From Strigamia acuminata (Eukaryota > Arthropoda > Chilopoda > Geophilomorpha > Linotaeniidae): 64,000 bases of DNA. Positions 11,503-22,600 of the stretch are shown here, piece by piece (positions within the stretch are counted from its first letter, which is position 1; each line of letters begins with the position of its first letter). The translations under genes and the position numbers were made by a program. The notes under the pieces were generated by a model. It was not told where the DNA came from and searched no databases. It worked only from the letters and a program-made list of their open reading frames with translations. The DNA is taken from assembly GCA_949358305.1 (NCBI GenBank), contig OX442315.1:19060427-19124426 (forward strand). The letters run 5' to 3'.

Positions 11503-13495
11503 ACTGAGAATTAAAAAAAAAAATACATCAGAAAAAAAAATAAAAAAATGTTATCAAGAAGGCCAGATTATTGCTGGGAGGCTGGCCACCCTCCTCACAC
11601 ATCATCATCATTTTTTGCAATATGACAAGAGTGCAAAATAACATTTCGACAAATGATACTGAGCGATCTCCAACACATCTAAGGATTGAAGGAAGGATTT
11701 TGGCAAGGTATTTGTTTTGAGGGAGGGGATTCTTATTGTTTTTTGGGTGAATTGGTCGCGAGACTAATTTCTACCGCCAGTTTTATTAAAATGTCGTCTG
11801 AAGAGCTTTTTCACACCTTCATCTGGTCAGCTGATTTTTGCTGCCTTCATTCAAGTAAAGAAAAGAAATAAATATTTGGAAGTGATGTCAAATTTATTAC
11901 CGGTTCAGTACAATTTGGTGTTCCTATTGTAAGGTCGTAAATGCAGTTATTCTAGAGTGTTTTATAAGTGTTAACAGTTTGTTATGTGGCATTTTTCTTG
12001 TGTTGTTTCCTTGTTGGGTTAAACTGCTGGTTATTAACCTCTTATTATATTTTGGGGCTCGATGCAAAAACCTAAGTCAGAATACGTACGCAGTTTTATG
12101 CCAGATGTGTGTTATTATAATAACAAGTTTTATCCCAGTGATAAATTTATGTAAAAATTGCGCAGCTAAGATATAACTAAAAACTTACAATTGAAAAAAT
12201 GAAAACCAAACCAAACCAAACTAAAAAAAAAATTACAAAATTATTCATTTCTTTTCATGTGTGTGTGATAAGCCTCTGTTGATCAAACAAATAAGAAGCA
12301 TACGTTATTATATATTAAAAAGGACACTTTTTATATTCAACAATAACCATTAAAGTAAACATTTTGCTGTCTTGATATGAGAAAGATTTTTTTTTGTCAA
12401 AATTCTGCGCTGTGTGATGTTTTACATTTTTCTGACAATAGAGGTCCCCACTGTATCTGAATCGGCGTTGAGTTTTATCCCCTTATGAGTGAATGGGGAA
12501 CTGAGGCTGAAACAACTTGCCGGCTTGTATATTGTCGACTCTCTTTGTTGATGTTGCTGTGTGTTTGGACGCCAGTGTCATGCTCAAATATTCCGTTCAA
12601 ATTTCCCCCCTTTAAAATCTCCTCAAGCCTTTTGTCCATCTCTTTCATCTTTGATGTTTCTCCATTTCCTCGCATGTTTATAACAAGCACGGACGAATGT
12701 GTATTTAGTTTCCCTTTTTCCAACGAAAAATTATCAACAAAAAAAACTAAAAAAAAAAATGATAATCATAATGAAAAGAAAAGTGGATGTCAGAATATTA
12801 AAAGAAAGTGAATGGGAGACGAGCGTCGTTCATTGCAACCAACTCCCCCTCGGAATAATAGTGGTAAAATCCACAAAGTGGTATCCACCGGGAAATCCCC
12901 CTGCACTACTCGCAAATCGCCCTCTACCCCACTACCAACCCATTCTCTTAAAACGCCACCACCACTATTGTGATGAATTTATAGATAAAAGCAAAAAATT
13001 TAGGTATATTTCGCTGTCACTTTTACGCCACTTAGCTATATAACGAAAAAGAAGTTTTTTATCAAACGAATGGGAAAAAAGTGGCAAATTTGGTTCATTA
13101 TTGCTATAATAAAAAAAAAAAAAGGAAAATAAAAAATCAAATCAAATGCTTAGTGAAATTATCTGATTGCATCTCCATTATCTTATTTTTTGATTACAAT
13201 TAAGATTAGTTTTAATTTTTTACCGAAAATATCCATTGAAAGAAAATTTATTTTACCGCGTTTCAGTTGAAACTGAAAAAAAGCTCTAAATATATGGAAA
13301 CAAAAATGTATATATATAATATCTCTGTAAATAGGGAGACTAATATAGCCTCTCTCTTTTTATTAAATATAAAATTATAATGTTTTTTTTTTTTTCTTAA
13401 AAAAAGGGAAACTGACACGTCCATTATACTGTATTTATCCTTATCATTTTGCTGGCTCATTTTTCCATTCAAAATTGCCCACTCCACTCGTCAGC

Positions 13496-13496
<1 letters not shown>

Positions 13497-13527
<31 letters not shown>

Positions 13528-13530
13528 CAG
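13497..13530 (+). repeat. CCAGAG hexanucleotide repeat
   Basis: Five full CCAGAG units plus CCAG, perfect throughout. It lies in the presumed Abd-B 3' UTR and is complementary to the GGCTCT repeat at 9088-9106 near the 5' end of the same gene. Confidence 0.9.
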
Positions 13531-14297
13531 CGAGCGGCCTTACCATCCCCCTTAACCATACCTCATCTAAAATAAAAATGAAAAATCCTTTTTGTCCATC
13601 CACTTGGTCCCCATCTTAACATTTCTTTTCCTACGTTTGATCCTAATCCTCAATTGGACCGAATTTATTTATGAAAAATGTCTGTATCATCACCATACGG
13701 CCTGAAATTTAATTATTTACAAAATAAAAAATTAAATTATATTACGATGTAATATAATATTAGCATAAAATGGTTCCTTCCGTTTCTAAGTGTGGTAAGT
13801 GTACAAAAATTGTTGCTGGTTATTACCATGATGAAAAATAACCCTTTATCTCTTGTATATCTCGTCCAAACGTACCTATCTATAGTGAAAAAACGTTTAT
13901 ATTTCTTTCTTTGGAAGCTACCTCAAAGTGAAAGGGCAAAAGAAAAGTCAGTATATTAGCAAAATTACAAAAATAACAAATAAAAAAAAAATTGTCAGCT
14001 TTGGTGTGTCATACACATTCTTTTGTATGTTGCTGGTGATTGTAAAATGTGTTGATGTTTGTAAGTTCGAGTATAAAAAAGGCATAAAAAGATTGCAAGT
14101 TTTTATTCTATCTGAAAGGTTTTGTCTTTATAGACCTATGTCTCTAACTCTCTTTACATTTAATGCTGTAATAATTATTACAATAATAATTTCTATCCTG
14201 CTCCCGTGCTCACAGTTCAATATTCAACATGTACATACAAAGTTGTCGTACTTGTTGCATCAAGTTTGTATTGTGAAAGAGTAGAAAAGTAAACTTA

Positions 14298-14384
14298 AAT
14301 AAAAATGTTAATGTCTTTTGAGACTGCCATCAACTGTTTTCTTTTCGATGTCAACAATATTTTTTATTAAATATGTCGAATAAA
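14298..14384 (+). terminator. Abd-B: Distal poly(A) signal cluster of Abd-B
   Basis: AATAAA at 14298-14303 and again at 14379-14384, followed by T-rich sequence with TTTTGTTTTC that could serve as a downstream element. It fits a long 3' UTR of about 2.9 kb, common for Hox genes. Confidence 0.4.
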
Positions 14385-14649
14385 TTCATACAAAATTTAT
14401 CATTTATTTTGTTTTCATTAATAGTTTTTATTTTTTAATAAAAATGTCTAGTATCAAAATGTATATGTATTTTAAATGCTAACAATATTTATCCAGCTAT
14501 GGTTTTTTTTTTATTAATTTTGTTTTTATTATTGTTTTATTTTTATTTGTTTTATTTTATTTTTAAATATTAAAACTGAAACAAGGAATTTCGGCTGCGT
14601 AAATTTTTTTCACGAGAATTTTTGGTTACGTCCTGAATTTTCAGACCCA

Positions 14650-14960
14650 GAAAAGCCAAATCGATACGAAAATGTTGTACGGTGACAGACTCCCCCCAGC
14701 AGTAACCGGATTCAGGCCCCCGAACGAGGATAACGACAAAAAGAGGATGACGTCATCACCCCCACCCCTCACCTTCCCCTCGGTTCGAAAAAGAGGCCCT
14801 CACCGTCGTCTGCTACGGGCATGTGCACAACCATTTGTCTGGGTTGAAGCGCCACCATTAAAAAAATTACTTTGAATTTATCAGAATTTCGTTGTATCGG
14901 TATTTCTAACGCAATAAAATATACCAACACTTATTTTTATTAAAAACAAATATAAAAATC
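14650..14960 (+). promoter_or_regulatory. Promoter-like island 3' of Abd-B
   Basis: A sharply GC-richer block between the likely Abd-B poly(A) cluster and the AT-rich interval. It contains the perfect palindrome GATGACGTCATC (full CRE/ATF site) at 14746-14757 and a GCGCCACCA site near 14850 close to the CTCF core. A 67-codon open frame (14672-14875) runs through it with no recognisable domain. Position and content would fit a promoter just beyond Abd-B, where Drosophila starts its iab-8 non-coding RNA. That comparison is by analogy only. Confidence 0.4.
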
Positions 14961-15104
14961 TCGAAATTTCTTCACTTCCGCTAAAAATCTCAACTTGGCG
15001 ACGGGACGAGATTATGCGCGAGAAATGACAAGAACGGGACCGAACGGTTATTTATGTGGCGCAGTTGGGGTCAAGGTTTAACGACCCGTGTCAAAAATCA
15101 ACAG
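14961..15104 (+). ncRNA. Candidate first exon of a + strand non-coding transcript
   Basis: This relatively GC-rich stretch ends CAACAG at 15104 followed by GTAAGT, so CAG|GTAAGT is a full nine-base match to the U1 snRNA complement. It follows the promoter-like island and precedes DNA with a strong G/T excess on the + strand. There is no long open frame leading into the donor. The 5' boundary given is arbitrary. A chance donor cannot be excluded. Confidence 0.35.
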
Positions 15105-15109
15105 GTAAG

Positions 15110-18100
15110 TAAAAAGACCTAACATGAATTTATTTCTTTTCATCAAGGTACATAGTATTGTTTTAACTGCATTCTCATTCACAATTAAAGGTAAAAACAA
15201 GTGTTTTCCACTCTTAGGCAAGTTAGGACATGTTCCGCCATTTTGCTCAAGCAGTGAAAATTACCAACTCTTCATTTCCTGTTTCTAATCTTATAAAAAT
15301 TTACAAGAGGTGGAAGTTTTGTTAATAATTATTTTAATGCACTAATTTTAGGGTTTGATGAGTTTCATAATCGGACACAGGTTCCCATCGCGTTACGGCG
15401 GTTATGAAATTGACGGCGCCATTTTTTATTTATATTTTTGAATTCCCTGGCCAAGTGATTACGTCGGATTTTGATTGTCATCACACTTGTCGTCTTTTGG
15501 AAGTACAAGTTGGTTGAAAAGAGCAAATCACTGTTCATCGTAAGAAAGGTTTTTTCAAGTGACCGTTGTTCGTCGTAAAATTGACGAAGAAAAACTCTTC
15601 ATTACCCACCTAAAGGGTTTATCCGCTGATCCTCCACATTTGCACGCGCCTCGTGCAAGGTTTTCCCAGTATGATAGCAGTCCAAAGCTGAAGCACCTGC
15701 TGGAGTGGTTTTTGTTCATTGACCAAGTTGTTGCATGTTTCAATTAAGTCTTGGTGTGTTATGTTGACATGACGATGCTCAATCATAATGGCCACCTAGC
15801 ACGAAAAATTTATAAAAATTAATTAAAAGATATCCGCTTAATATGTGTACAACAATTTAATCATCAATTCACATTAGCTTAAAATTAAAAAAAAATTAAA
15901 AAAAAAATGTAAAAATGTTATAATTTTTCAGTTTATTTGGCGCGGTACTGTATGAAGGGTGGGAAAAAAAATCTAAATTTTGCAACTGCTGTGAAAAAAA
16001 TTTTTTCTTGGCACTGAGACAGAGTTAAATAGAGCAGTTTACAGTCTGGTCAAGTGTTTTAGCCTTGCAGAAAAAGAAAGCATTTATTTAGCGTATTAAA
16101 TTATAAATATGTATATATATATATATATATAAGAATAAAAAATTTATAAAAAAAAATAGTAATTAAACAGGGGGGTGTTAACAGTCATAAATACATTAAC
16201 GGTAATCAATTCATGTGTAAAGTACACGAGTTAAAACTTAAACAACAGCAAAATCGAGATCTCGATTTGCAAGTCTATTCAACACTCGTAAAACAACTTC
16301 CCTTCGTTTGATGGCATCTGGGCTGACGTAATCAATTTTTTTTTTGTTTACGCCTACAATTTACACATTAAAACGCATTTATGTATAACGATCCAGGTAT
16401 TGTGTTGCCAAAGTTTAAATATATTTTCTTTTTTTTTCTTTTTTTTGGGTCTGTAAACGAATTCAGTCTTTTTGCTTCCCTAAATAATCGATAGGTGCAA
16501 TAAGGGTGTTTGAGATCTGTGAATCTCCTGTATTTTTTCCTCCTCCCCTTCATGGAGCCCTTCATGGCTATAGTTTGTGGGGGTAGGGAAAGTACCATCG
16601 ACCCCATGGTCTTCTGCAGATGCAGTTGAGACATGTCGTGTAGAGTTCACCTCTAATATGACTTCTCCCTTTGCTATAAACGATCGATACAAGTGAGACA
16701 GGAACTCCCCCTCTTCTCAGGGTGAAAAAAATGTTAGAGGATGGGGGGGCGAGGGGGTAAAAGAACTCCCACTCCCACACCCATGGAATCTCGATTAATG
16801 CACCGGAAAATTTAAGGTTTATGAGAGTAACATTTTCCAGTGCAAAAAAATTGTTATTTGGGAAAAAAAATTTTTTTATCGGTTTTAAATTAAATTAAAA
16901 ATAAATTGGATGTTGAATTTTTAATTTTTAATTGAAATCAATATTTTGGTCTATAACGATTGATAGGTACTAAATTTTTTAATTATATAATAAATAAAAT
17001 TCATTCTTCTATTATTTTTCCACTATTATTATTGTCATTATTTTAAAATGAGGAAAGTAATGGGAAAAGCATTATATCGAGGTATGTTTATATATATTTA
17101 AATGAATTAACCAGCAAGTAATTGGAAAGAGAATTAAAACGATAACAAATAATTGCATTTTTTTTTTACAGCCTAAGTTATTTACCATACTATACACGTT
17201 ATCGTAATTTTAATTGAAACGTTAAATTAATTATTTAAGAAAAGGTGGAGTAATGGTATTTATGGTGGTTTAGTAAACACGCGATTTAATTAAATAACGC
17301 CGAAAATTAGAATTTCACTCATTTAAAACTGTTGCTAGGGGGAGGCATGTTGATCTATAATTTTAACAGGCTGGTCTGGAAAAATTGACTAGCTTGTTTC
17401 TGCTAGTTTTAGAAACGAGGTAATATACTAATTGCAGGGAAATCGATCAAATTAAGAGAATAATTTTTAAATTAAATATTAGAAATTCTACTTGATAAAT
17501 ATTTTTTGTTTAGGCCTTTTGGAATACTAACAATGTGCATTGTATTTGTTGTTAAAACAAAATAGTGATACACATTCGGAATAGAATTATTAATATTTAT
17601 TTTTGTTTTTGTTTCTAGTTTAGGGCACTGGAACAACGTTGGATTTGCTTGGCGGGGGTAAATGTCTAATTTAAAAAATGTATTTGCTAATGAAAGCTTT
17701 ATTTTTTAAACAGATGGGTCCATTTTTGATGAGACAAAATAGTAACGTGTATTTTTTAAATATGGAAATCGCGAGGCAGTCTACGGTGGTACATTCCATC
17801 TGACGAGAGGAATTTCGACGAGTTCGGAAACGACAAATTAACGACTAATCTGCTGGCAAACAGCTATTAATGACAAGTAGTAGTAAGTAAATTTATTTGT
17901 ATACGATGAGCTGAATTTATGGTAAAGTTTTGTCGTGTTGGCGTGATTCAGTTTAAGTGGGAGCTGAGTGGGGTCAAAACATGATTGATTAGTTTATGAT
18001 AAATATCATTTCAATTATGTGAGTGGAAGCTTTATTAAACCACGCGACATTTTGAAAGTGGAGTTGTTTTTGAAGAGCATCGAGTTGCACCACACACTTG

Positions 18101-18360
18101 CCGATATAAGGTGAGTTGACTTGTTTCGCCGAGTGTAATAAATCATAAGTTGTCAAATGACACTCGTGATGGCATCGTCGATTGTAGAATATGTAGAATA
18201 TGTCATCATATTTGACGAACTTGAAGTTCCGTTGAGGAGGAAAAGGTTTCAGGCTATTTCAGTGTAGATTAATGATAAAAAGGTTTAATTATTCAGATAA
18301 AATAGTAATAAAAATATTTTGTTTTAAACTAATAATAGTTATCATAAATTCCTTTCAAGT
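15110..18360. other. Abd-B/abd-A interval, segment 1
   Basis: Non-coding, AT-rich. A GTCGTAAA site lies at 15572-15579, a CTCGTAAA at 16284-16291, (TA)10 at 16112-16131, a strong T-tract acceptor ending CAG at 17171, and AAG|GTGAGT at 18111. A C-rich minus-strand-like patch covers 16.5-16.8 kb. The short open frames (at most 88 codons) show no recognisable domain. Confidence 0.5.
16112..16131. repeat. (TA)10 microsatellite
   Basis: Ten uninterrupted TA dinucleotides. Confidence 0.95.
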
Positions 18361-18429
18361 ATGCATAATAATCACATGTTCTTCCCATCGTCTAAACGAC
18401 AAAAGAAGGAACATGTGATTATGATGCAT
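18361..18429 (+). ncRNA. miRNA-like hairpin (unrecognised family)
   Basis: A 24-nt arm at 18361-18384 pairs with 18405-18429 around a 20-nt loop. By hand the stem has 20 of its first 21 positions Watson-Crick paired (one A/G mismatch at 18367:18423), then three more pairs after a one-base bulge. CCTT at 18351-18354 and AAGG at 18432-18435 can add a basal stem after an internal loop. Total size of about 69 nt and near-perfect pairing fit a pre-miRNA. It is not iab-4, miR-10 or miR-993 as I know them. Either strand could fold. It lies 3.3 kb inside the putative + strand non-coding transcript. A palindromic mobile-element remnant is the main alternative. Confidence 0.5.
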
Positions 18430-21400
18430 CTAAGGCTTTAGGTGTTGATAATTTCAAAACTGATGTGTCGTAACAAGTTGTATGTGAATATAATTTTTTT
18501 TTTAATTATTTAATTTATGTTCAAATGTTCCACACCTTCGTGTTAGACAATCAATGGCTTATGAATATATATTGAATTTGGGTAAAAGCAAATAATGCTA
18601 TCAAATGGAAAAATCAGCAGTGAATCATAAAGTAAGCTAACATCTGATAATGATCGAAGACAAACACGTATGGAACGTATCGAGTAGGCAAACACTCGAA
18701 CAGAAATGAAACCAGTAATTTGTAGCTTTTTTTTGTTTGTAATATTTTTTATTTGGTATTTGAGTAGAGGTTTCTAAAAGTTTGAGAAAGTCGGGGAAAG
18801 TTTGAACCAATCCGAGGTCGGGAGTGGATTAAATTCGCATTCTCGGTTAGGTGAGTGCAGTCAAATGGGCTCTTGGTCTTGAGAAAATGAAAATTATGCT
18901 GGCGGGCTGAATAAAGAAGGCGGCGAAAGTGAGAGGAAGTGCACTTGAAGGACTCGTAGCCAATAATTAGTTTTTTAAGCAGAAAGTTAGTCGAATGAAA
19001 AACAGAAAAGCTAGAAAAAGGGTTCTAATTATTAACGCTCCACCCTTTTTAACCTTTTGTGTTGGACTTAGCACTTTCCAAATCAGTTGTCAAGTGGTTA
19101 AATTATTCTTTTTATGGTTTTTTGATTGTAAAGCCGGTGTGTATTAAGTTGCGCTTACTCATGTGTTGCATTTTAATAATAATAAGTTTAGATTAAGAAA
19201 AATTGCCAGACTTTTTCAGCTACTGAAATAAATTTTTATTGCTCGGCAGCCGTCAAATAATTGGTACGAAATCCTTAAACTATGTAATTAAGGAGTTGCT
19301 GTATGGCGTGAGATCTTGGAAATTTGAATTAAAAATTGTTATAACTTAGTAAAGAAAGAAGAAAAAAATTGTAATGGCTTTGACGGAGGTAGATTATTTC
19401 CTTACTGCTTTGCAGTTGCTTGAATATTCTAACGTTTATAGCACACTTAGAAATCCAATACAAATAGTTTGTAGGCGTACTATAATAAATCAGCCATTAA
19501 TTTTTATTTAGTGTTTAATTCCTAAATCATATGAGCACATTATATCGGGAGGTGTCTTTGAACGTGTTCAATTTGTGTTCCATAAAGTGATTTTATAACC
19601 AAACAAGGCGTATTCGTCAGCTTATGGTGAGTTAATGGAGTAAATACAGTTTTATAGGAAGAGTTTATTGTCGGTAACGTTTTGATTCAAATTCTGCTTG
19701 ATTTATGTTGGTTTTGTGGTTTTTAGTTCGTTTTCCGAGAAGATATGTATAAATAAGTGTCCTGAACCGACGGCGATGTGTAATGTCGAATGTTAGAAGG
19801 GGGCTGAGACTAATATTTTGCAATAAAGTGTCAAGTTGACCCCTTTTTCTCAGACTTGTATGGGCGACGAGAGAGAGATCGGATAGGTTGTGCAACGTGG
19901 TAAACAATAGCGTCTCCAATTTTTATTGCTGCAGACTTAAAGTAATAACTTAAGGAGTTGTCATTTCCAGAAATATTTTTTGTAATACACTGTAACTGGT
20001 TTGACATGGATGATTTAGTGGTGTTTATAATTCTTGGCATCAAATTTTTTTTTTTTTTTAGATTTTGTTTTTAATATTATTTTTTATTTAATTTGATTTA
20101 TTTGCAGTTTTTAAAATTTTCTTCTTTCCGCAGGAAGTGTGTATGTAATTTTTTTTTTGCTAAAGTTAAATTGTAGAAAAATTATAATTCTTGGAGTTTT
20201 GACATTAATTTATTGAAATTTTAGTAATTTTCTCAGTTGATTTCGCTTAAAGATTCGTTTAGTTTTTATTACTCATTTTATCTCTGGAGAAAATGATATT
20301 TATCAATAAGTTATATAGCTGTTGTTGAACTTTGTAAGCTCAATTAAGGGGTGGTTGACTAGTTAATATTCTAAAAAATGATTTAATATTCGTTTAAGAC
20401 AATGTTATCAATAAAAATTAGTTTATTTCGTGACTGCATCAAACGTTTGGAAACGTGCATAGAAACTGAGATAGCCATTTACCATTCATTAAATGGTTGC
20501 ATGAGTATTGCACGTTATTCGGCCAAATAGGAAGCTATGAATAGTGGACTACACATACAGTGCATACATTCATTTTTGCTGGACAAATTTGGACAGTTGG
20601 AGAATAATGTCACGCTATGTTGGTTTTTTTAATCCATTCGTCTGTGTCACACGCATCTAGGGGTTTCAGATGCGTGAAAAGAAAAACAGGACGAAAAACA
20701 ACGATAAATTATGAACCAAGTAGATTCGCACCCAATTATAGTACTTTGAATTTCAATTATAGGAAAAATTACGTGTTAAGATGATAAAGGGCAATTTTCT
20801 TGGTTACTGGCAAAATTATTACTTTGGATAGGTTGATGACTGGAAGGTGACATTTCGATTTTCTCGCGTTTCTTTTTTTTTTCTTTTATTTTTATATATT
20901 ATTTTTTCTTTTTTTTTTGTGAAATTAATTAATTTGCTCTGTTTCTCGCAAAACGATTTGCGGGTGTCGTATGAGTAGAAATATGATGCCGGTACAATTT
21001 ATTGAAGAGAAAGAAAGAAGAAAAAAAAAGTGCAGATGAAGATCTGCCCCAAACTTGTTTCTCAACGCTTGGGCACTGTTTACTCTTGGTGCAAACTTAC
21101 AGCCTTTATAATTATAAACAGCCAAGTCTGCGGGGGCGGCCAGTGTAGGGCTTGAAGCCGCCTTGAGTGTGATCTGCCTGGTGCATCCTAAAAACTCCCT
21201 CTCCCCTCTGGACCCCTCGCTGAGTTGTTGCAATGTGAGATAAGGCGGCCAATATGGTTGCATTTGTATTATTGTCTTTGAAGCCGCTTCACGCCGCATG
21301 CATTCATGTAAAGGTGCTTGGTTTGTGGATATCGGTTATGAAACTGGCGGAGAATTTAGTCGTGGCATGTAAAGTGTCGTATTTTGACGTTGGGGATGTT

Positions 21401-22440
21401 GGATTGCAACTTGTTCTGTCGGAAGATGCTGCGGTTGAGGGTGTCGAGAATGGAGGGAGGTAGTTTAGAGAAGATCTAAGAAAGCCGTATTTGTGAAGGG
21501 CTGCGAGGTGTAAACGGATCCTCGATCGTCCAATAGGCGTTCTTTATTGCTAGCAGACGGGTGAAATTTTGATCTGACAACATTCGTGCTATCTGTGAGC
21601 GTCCATAAATTAAGAGTAAAGTAGGTTATCCTCTATCAATAACAGCTCTGTTTTGCACTCGCAAAAAAGACATTTAGAAGAAGGGTGAAGGCACAAACGA
21701 TTATCTGCTTAAGAGATGGCATTTTTTTCTGGTCTATTCTTTATTTTCTTTTTATTTTAAATGAAAGACATTTAATGGGCTGGAGGTCTTAAAAGTACGA
21801 CTTGGACGCCCACCGGGCGCGTGTCTTACATGAACGAAAGAGAAAGAAAAAATTGTCTTGTAAAGAGCAGGTAAATGATTTATAGCAGGAGAGGGAGTGA
21901 AATGAGATGAAAAATTAACCTGGTAGTAATTTTAATTTTAGATAGGTTTGTTTGATTTCTATTTTTAAATTGTAGGTTGACATTTTTTTCTTTTCCGTAT
22001 TGATTTTGGTTTTTGTTTGGATTCAAAGATGCCCGTCTTATTTATTTATTTACATTTTTCGTGATCGCGCATGGTTTATTTAAATTGCAATTTTTATAAA
22101 TGGAAAGTTGTGGTTGCCTAACACATTTCCCGTGCGGTTAAGACCGAATATCTTTGAATTTGCTAACATTCTTAGTGAATTTTGATGGGACCGAGCCACA
22201 AATTTTATAGCTCTTATAAGAAAAAGTTGGCGTCCACAACTTGATGGTGTAGTGAAGGTGTCGTTAATTCCGCTTAACTGACGGTCAACATGCAATGCGC
22301 TTATTTCAACTCGATATTGAGATGTATTTATTCGGATAACGTGGTAGGGTGTACGCATCTTTGGGAGAAGCCCACGACCCGAAGAAGTGCAAGTCGTGCT
22401 CGGATGGGGCAGTCGGAACCAAAGGATTAATTGCCCACAG
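18430..22440. other. Abd-B/abd-A interval, segment 2
   Basis: AT-rich and non-coding by inspection, with open frames up to 124 codons and no domains. A perfect 9-bp short hairpin lies at 20650-20676. A somewhat GC-richer patch at 21.05-21.55 kb has no recognised element. Confidence 0.5.
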
Positions 22441-22600
22441 ATAGGAGTTTAATAGCACGAGGGTGGTTGTTAAAAGTAATGTGCGGACGGGTGAGCGGCA
22501 AGCATTGGCAAGCTGCTCACAGCATCATCATCGGCACAACAAGCGGCAACTGTGGGAAAAGATCTATATGCTTTTTTTGGTCTGGCCGTTTCTAGGTAAG
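22441..22600 (+). other. Exon-like patch ending in a GTAAGT donor
   Basis: A GC-richer stretch containing a 9-bp hairpin (22491-22499 with 22512-22520, one G-U pair on the + strand) and ending TTCTAG|GTAAGT at 22595/22596. A weak acceptor (CTCACAG) at 22522 would define an exon of 73 nt. It contains no useful open frame. Transcription is not shown by sequence alone. Confidence 0.2.

Larger units (their letters stand above)
11427..14450 (+). other. Abd-B: Probable Abd-B 3' UTR
   Basis: AT-rich sequence after the Abd-B stop codon with no credible gene. AATAAA signals occur at 11497-11502, 11867-11872, 13571-13576, 14298-14303 and 14379-14384, and another AATAAA lies near 14439. The two or three signals at 14.30-14.44 kb are followed by T-rich DNA and then by a promoter-like island at 14.65 kb, so I take about 14.4 kb as the likely distal end; a short form ending after 11502 is equally possible. 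The + strand here is not G-rich, unlike the DNA beyond 17 kb. A GTCGTAAA site lies at 11934-11941 and a CCAGAG repeat at 13497-13530. The extent is inferred. Confidence 0.5.
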
